From the NCBI GenBank assembly GCA_017539635.1, contig JAFYCQ010000139.1, positions 1-8,841 of the forward strand: a stretch of 8,841 nt of DNA, in the 5' to 3' direction. This DNA is from Oscillospiraceae bacterium (GTDB lineage: Bacteria; Bacillota; Clostridia; Oscillospirales; Oscillospiraceae). The position numbers were made by a program, and so were the translations under genes. Under the pieces are notes generated by a model. The model worked only from the letters and a program-made list of their open reading frames with translations. It searched no databases and was not told the origin of the DNA. Within the stretch, counting starts at the first letter, position 1. Each line of letters starts with the position of its first letter. Positions 6,506 through 8,841 of the stretch are shown here, one piece after another.

Positions 6506-7861
6506 TTGGACAGGATAAAACCCCGCACCCTCTCCGGCTTTATGGAGCTCTCGCCGGAAAAGCAGGCCCAGTTTGAAAAAATAAAGGACACCCTGGCCTC
6601 CACCTACGCCCTCTACGGCTTCACCCCCCTGGACACGCCCGTAATAGAGGCGTCGGAGGTGCTTCTGGCAAAGGGCGGCGGCGAGACGGAAAAGCAGATA
6701 TACAGGTTTACAAAGGGCGACGCCGATCTCTCTCTGCGCTTTGACCTGACGGTGCCCCTGGCCAAATACGTGGCCATGAACGCGGGGACGCTGAGCTTCC
6801 CCTTCCGCCGCTATCAGATAGGCAAGGTTTACCGGGGAGAACGGGCCCAGCGTGGCCGCTTCCGGGAGTTTTACCAGGCGGACATCGACATAATAGGCGA
6901 CGGCGCCCTGAGCATAATAAACGAGGCGGAGATACCCGCCATAATCTACAAGACCTTTTCCGCCCTCGGCCTCACCCGTTTCATAATAAGGGTCAACAAC
7001 CGCAAGATACTCAACGGCTTTTACGCCATGCTGGGGCTCTCGGAAAAATCCGGGGACATCATGCGCACGGTGGATAAGCTGGACAAGATAGGCCCGGACA
7101 AGGTGAAAGCTCTTCTCACGGACGAGCTCTCCGTGCCCTCCGATGCCGCCGGGGAAATAATGCGCTTTATGGAAATAAAGGGCAAGACCGGCGATGTGCT
7201 CTCCGCGCTGGAAAGCTACGCCGGGAAAAACGAGATCTTCGACACGGGCCTTTCCGAGCTGAAAACCGTCACGGGGCATCTTTCCGATTTCGGCGTCCCG
7301 GCGGAGAACTTCGCCGTGGACCTCTCCATAGCCCGGGGCCTGGACTACTACACCGGCACGGTATATGAGACGGTTTTGCCCGACCACCCGGAGATCGGCT
7401 CTGTGTGCTCCGGCGGCAGATACGACGAGCTGGCGGGTTATTATACCGACAAAAAGCTGCCCGGCGTGGGCATTTCCATCGGCCTTACCCGGCTTTTCTT
7501 CGTGCTGGAGGACTGCGGGATGCTGAACGAGGAGGTCTTAAAGGCCCCCGCCGACGCCATAGTAATCCCCATGACGGAGGAGCTGTCCCCCGCAATTTCC
7601 GCGGCCACGGCCCTGAGGGAGGCGGGCATCCGCACCCAGGTTTACACCGAGCAGAAAAAGTTCAAGGCCAAAATGAGTTACGCCTCAAAGCTGGGCATCC
7701 CCTTTGCCGTCCTTTTGGGAGAAGACGAGATCGCCGAAAACAAGGTCTCGGTGAAAAACATGGCAACGGGACAGCAGGAGACGCTGGAGGTCTCAAAAGC
7801 GGCGGCCATGATAAAAGCCGCGATCACAGAAATCAACACCGCCAAGGCGATAAAGGAGTAA
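6506..7861 (+). CDS. hisS: Histidine--tRNA ligase (HisRS), eukaryote-like motif variant
   Basis: HisRS is a class II aminoacyl-tRNA synthetase that charges tRNA-His using ATP and histidine. The 451-residue protein contains LRFDLTVPLAKY (77-88) and motif 2 FRRYQIGKVYRGERAQRGR (100-118) followed by FREFYQADIDIIG. It also has the HisRS-specific ARGLDYYTG (276-284), CSGGRYDEL (301-309), motif 3 GVGISIGLTRL (320-330) and a C-terminal anticodon-binding domain (about 350-440). LRFDLTVP, YQIGKVYRGE, VNNRKILNGF (163-172) and VDKLDKI (189-195) resemble eukaryotic HisRS (LRYDLTVP, VNDRRILDG, VDKLDKV) more than E. coli HisRS; this variant is known in Clostridia. A start with TTG is set by AGGAAG. The HisA/HisB-type motifs rule out HisZ. 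aspS follows 6 bases after the stop, the standard hisS-aspS pair, so they are likely co-transcribed. Confidence 0.95.
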   Translation: MDRIKPRTLSGFMELSPEKQAQFEKIKDTLASTYALYGFTPLDTPVIEASEVLLAKGGGETEKQIYRFTKGDADLSLRFDLTVPLAKYVAMNAGTLSFPFRRYQIGKVYRGERAQRGRFREFYQADIDIIGDGALSIINEAEIPAIIYKTFSALGLTRFIIRVNNRKILNGFYAMLGLSEKSGDIMRTVDKLDKIGPDKVKALLTDELSVPSDAAGEIMRFMEIKGKTGDVLSALESYAGKNEIFDTGLSELKTVTGHLSDFGVPAENFAVDLSIARGLDYYTGTVYETVLPDHPEIGSVCSGGRYDELAGYYTDKKLPGVGISIGLTRLFFVLEDCGMLNEEVLKAPADAIVIPMTEELSPAISAATALREAGIRTQVYTEQKKFKAKMSYASKLGIPFAVLLGEDEIAENKVSVKNMATGQQETLEVSKAAAMIKAAITEINTAKAIKE

Positions 7862-7867
7862 TAGCTA

Positions 7868-8443
7868 ATGTTTCAGTCACGCACCCATACCTGCGGCGAG
7901 CTCCGGCTCTCTGACGCCGGAAAGCAGGTCAAAATATCCGGCTGGATGGAAAACGTCCGGGAGGTGGGCAACGGTCTCGCCTTCGTCATCGTCCGGGATT
8001 TTTACGGAGTGACCCAGGTGGTGGTGGAAACGCCGGAGCTCTTCGAACTGGTAAAGGGGCTCAACAAGGAATCCACCATATCCGTCACCGGCACGGTCCG
8101 GGAGCGGGCCAACAAAAACGCCAAGATACCCACCGGCGACATCGAGATAGTCCCGGAGAGCATAGAGGTCCTGGGGCGCTGCCGCTATAACGAGCTGCCC
8201 TTTGAAATCAACCGCAGCCGGGATGCGGACGAGTCCGCCCGGCTCAAATACCGCTACCTTGACCTTAGAAATCCGGCGGTGAAGAACAACATAATCCTCC
8301 GCTGCAGCGTGGTGGCCGCCCTGAGGCAGGCCATGACTGAGCACGGCTTTTTGGAGATAACCACCCCCATACTAACGGCCTCCTCCCCCGAGGGAGCGAG
8401 AGACTATCTGGTGCCCGCCAGAAAGCACCCGGGGAAGTTCTAA
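7868..8443 (+). CDS. aspS: Aspartate--tRNA ligase, N-terminal fragment ending at a premature TAA
   Basis: AspRS charges tRNA-Asp and is normally about 590 residues in bacteria. This frame gives only 191. The ATG at 7868 has AAAGGAG (7852-7858) 9 bases upstream. The OB-fold anticodon-binding domain is visible (about 20-105: VKISGWMENVREVG, FVIVRDFYGVTQVV). It is followed by YRYLDLRNP (128-136), motif 1 (FLEITTPILTASSPEGARDYLVP, 161-183 in outline) and ARKHPGKF, then TAA at 8441-8443. In AspRS the next residues are YALPQ, and here [13 protein letters not shown] continues in the same frame after the TAA, so a Tyr codon (TAC or TAT) has become a stop. As read, the product lacks most of the catalytic core and could not charge tRNA. 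Sequencing or assembly error near the window end is a strong alternative to true inactivation. Confidence 0.88.
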   Translation: MFQSRTHTCGELRLSDAGKQVKISGWMENVREVGNGLAFVIVRDFYGVTQVVVETPELFELVKGLNKESTISVTGTVRERANKNAKIPTGDIEIVPESIEVLGRCRYNELPFEINRSRDADESARLKYRYLDLRNPAVKNNIILRCSVVAALRQAMTEHGFLEITTPILTASSPEGARDYLVPARKHPGKF

Positions 8444-8698
8444 GCCCTGCCCCAGGCCCCCCAGCAGTTTAAGCAGCTTTTGATGACGGCGGGCTTCGAC
8501 CGCTATTTCCAGATAGCCCCCTGCTTCCGGGACGAGGACGCCCGCGGCGACCGCTCCCCCGGCGAATTTTATCAGCTGGATATGGAAATGGCCTTCGCCT
8601 CCCAGGAGGACGTCTTTGCCGTTTTAGAGGATGTGCTGCCTCCCATTTTCGCCAAATACGGAAAGTATAACACCGCCTCAAAGCCCCCGTTCCGGCGG
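8444..8698 (+). pseudogene. aspS: aspS continuation after the premature stop, cut off by a sequence junction
   Basis: The aspS frame continues for 85 codons after the TAA without any frameshift. It encodes [41 protein letters not shown] (motif 2, with the conserved FRDEDAR) and [25 protein letters not shown], then [16 protein letters not shown] normal AspRS would go on with IP..EAM..YG.DKPDLR and the rest of the catalytic domain. Instead, AspRS similarity stops at about 8693-8701. An internal ATG (8480) could open this stretch, but the product would be a meaningless partial domain. It is a remnant of the gene starting at 7868, not a separate gene. More than half of the family's length is missing. 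Confidence 0.82.
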
Positions 8699-8701
8699 AG
8701 G
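8693..8701. other. Probable breakpoint between aspS and reverse-strand phage-like DNA
   Basis: AspRS similarity on the + strand ends after PPFRR, and a reverse-strand protein-like sequence reads up to LRR at the same place. The CGGCGG at 8693-8698 can belong to either side (Arg-Arg in aspS, Leu-Arg-Arg in the other), so it may be a short shared sequence at which two molecules were joined, biologically or by assembly. Confidence 0.6.
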
Positions 8702-8835
8702 TCTGCAAGGAGTGTTTCAATGTCGGTGAAATAGCCGGAGAAAGTCTTGCCAGCCCCGATGATGCGGATTTCCGTGAGGTCGCCCGCGGGGTGAAACAAG
8801 TCCCACCACTTTCTTATTTCCTTCTCGTTAATCAT
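8695..8835 (-). CDS. N-terminal fragment of a putative prophage/plasmid replication protein (truncated at the junction)
   Basis: On the reverse strand an ATG at 8835-8833 opens [18 protein letters not shown], followed by [29 protein letters not shown]. That pattern (an acidic/aromatic start, E-[IV]-R-x-[IL], GKT.SGYFTD and a leucine-rich helix) is what I recall from the N-termini of primase/replication-type proteins in clostridial prophages and plasmids. The match is from memory and the family name is uncertain. Only about 47 residues are genuine. Beyond them the same frame runs antisense through aspS and stops resembling anything. Only six bases precede the ATG (CAAGAA on the reverse strand), so the true start may lie outside the window. 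It faces aspS head-on, and both genes lose their 3' parts at the same point. Confidence 0.4.
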
Positions 8836-8841
8836 TTCTTG

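Noticed and set aside
6452..7387. Reverse-strand open frame (311 codons) opposite hisS
   Set aside because: It is antisense to a complete HisRS gene, has no plausible ribosome binding site or domain, and its biased composition is typical of a shadow frame.
8480..8734. Separate small gene of 84 codons starting at ATG 8480
   Set aside because: Its sequence is in-frame AspRS continuing across the TAA up to the junction, then unrelated codons. It is a remnant, not an independent gene.

Overview
The window looks like a chromosomal stretch from a GC-rich member of the Clostridia (Bacillota), most likely an uncultured gut Oscillospiraceae/Ruminococcaceae-type bacterium. The evidence is strong AGGAGG-type ribosome binding sites, three TTG starts, a two-domain U32 peptidase with a DUF3656-like region, and the elongasome/Min/mgsA neighbourhood followed by hisS-aspS. 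Genus-level placement is inference. The GC-rich genes use ATA isoleucine codons heavily, which is unusual at this composition.

Layout, all genes on the + strand until the last ~140 bases: a 5'-truncated U32 peptidase gene (to 1295); maf (1300-1860); mreC (1864-2697); mreD (2710-3210); a PBP2-type transpeptidase gene, mrdA (3215-5266); a 61-base gap with a near-consensus sigma-A promoter whose -35 box overlaps the mrdA stop; a minD-like ATPase gene (5328-6077); an mgsA-like gene (6090-6485); hisS (6506-7861); and the 5' part of aspS (from 7868). The first five genes are 3-12 bases apart and are probably co-transcribed. The new promoter could drive minD-mgsA-hisS-aspS as a second unit. No terminator, T-box, tRNA, CRISPR array or intact mobile element was seen.

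Functionally, MreC, MreD and PBP2 are core lateral-wall (elongasome) proteins, and MinD belongs to division-site placement. Maf is a nucleotide pyrophosphatase and the U32 protein probably has an RNA- or protein-modification role. HisRS and AspRS charge tRNAs. The usual partners mreB, minC, minE and rodA are absent from this stretch.

Three things stand out. First, the MgsA-like protein has lost the residues that define methylglyoxal synthase catalysis (the Asp of GGDQQ is Cys, and the catalytic His is missing) and has gained a cluster of cysteines. Second, the MinD-like protein ends where the membrane-targeting helix should begin. Third, aspS is doubly broken near the window end: an in-frame TAA replaces a conserved Tyr codon, and about 250 bases later the sequence switches abruptly to the start of a reverse-strand gene resembling a prophage or plasmid replication protein. 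The last point may be a sequencing or assembly artefact. No clearly new multi-gene system was found; the MgsA-like protein is the best candidate for unknown biology.
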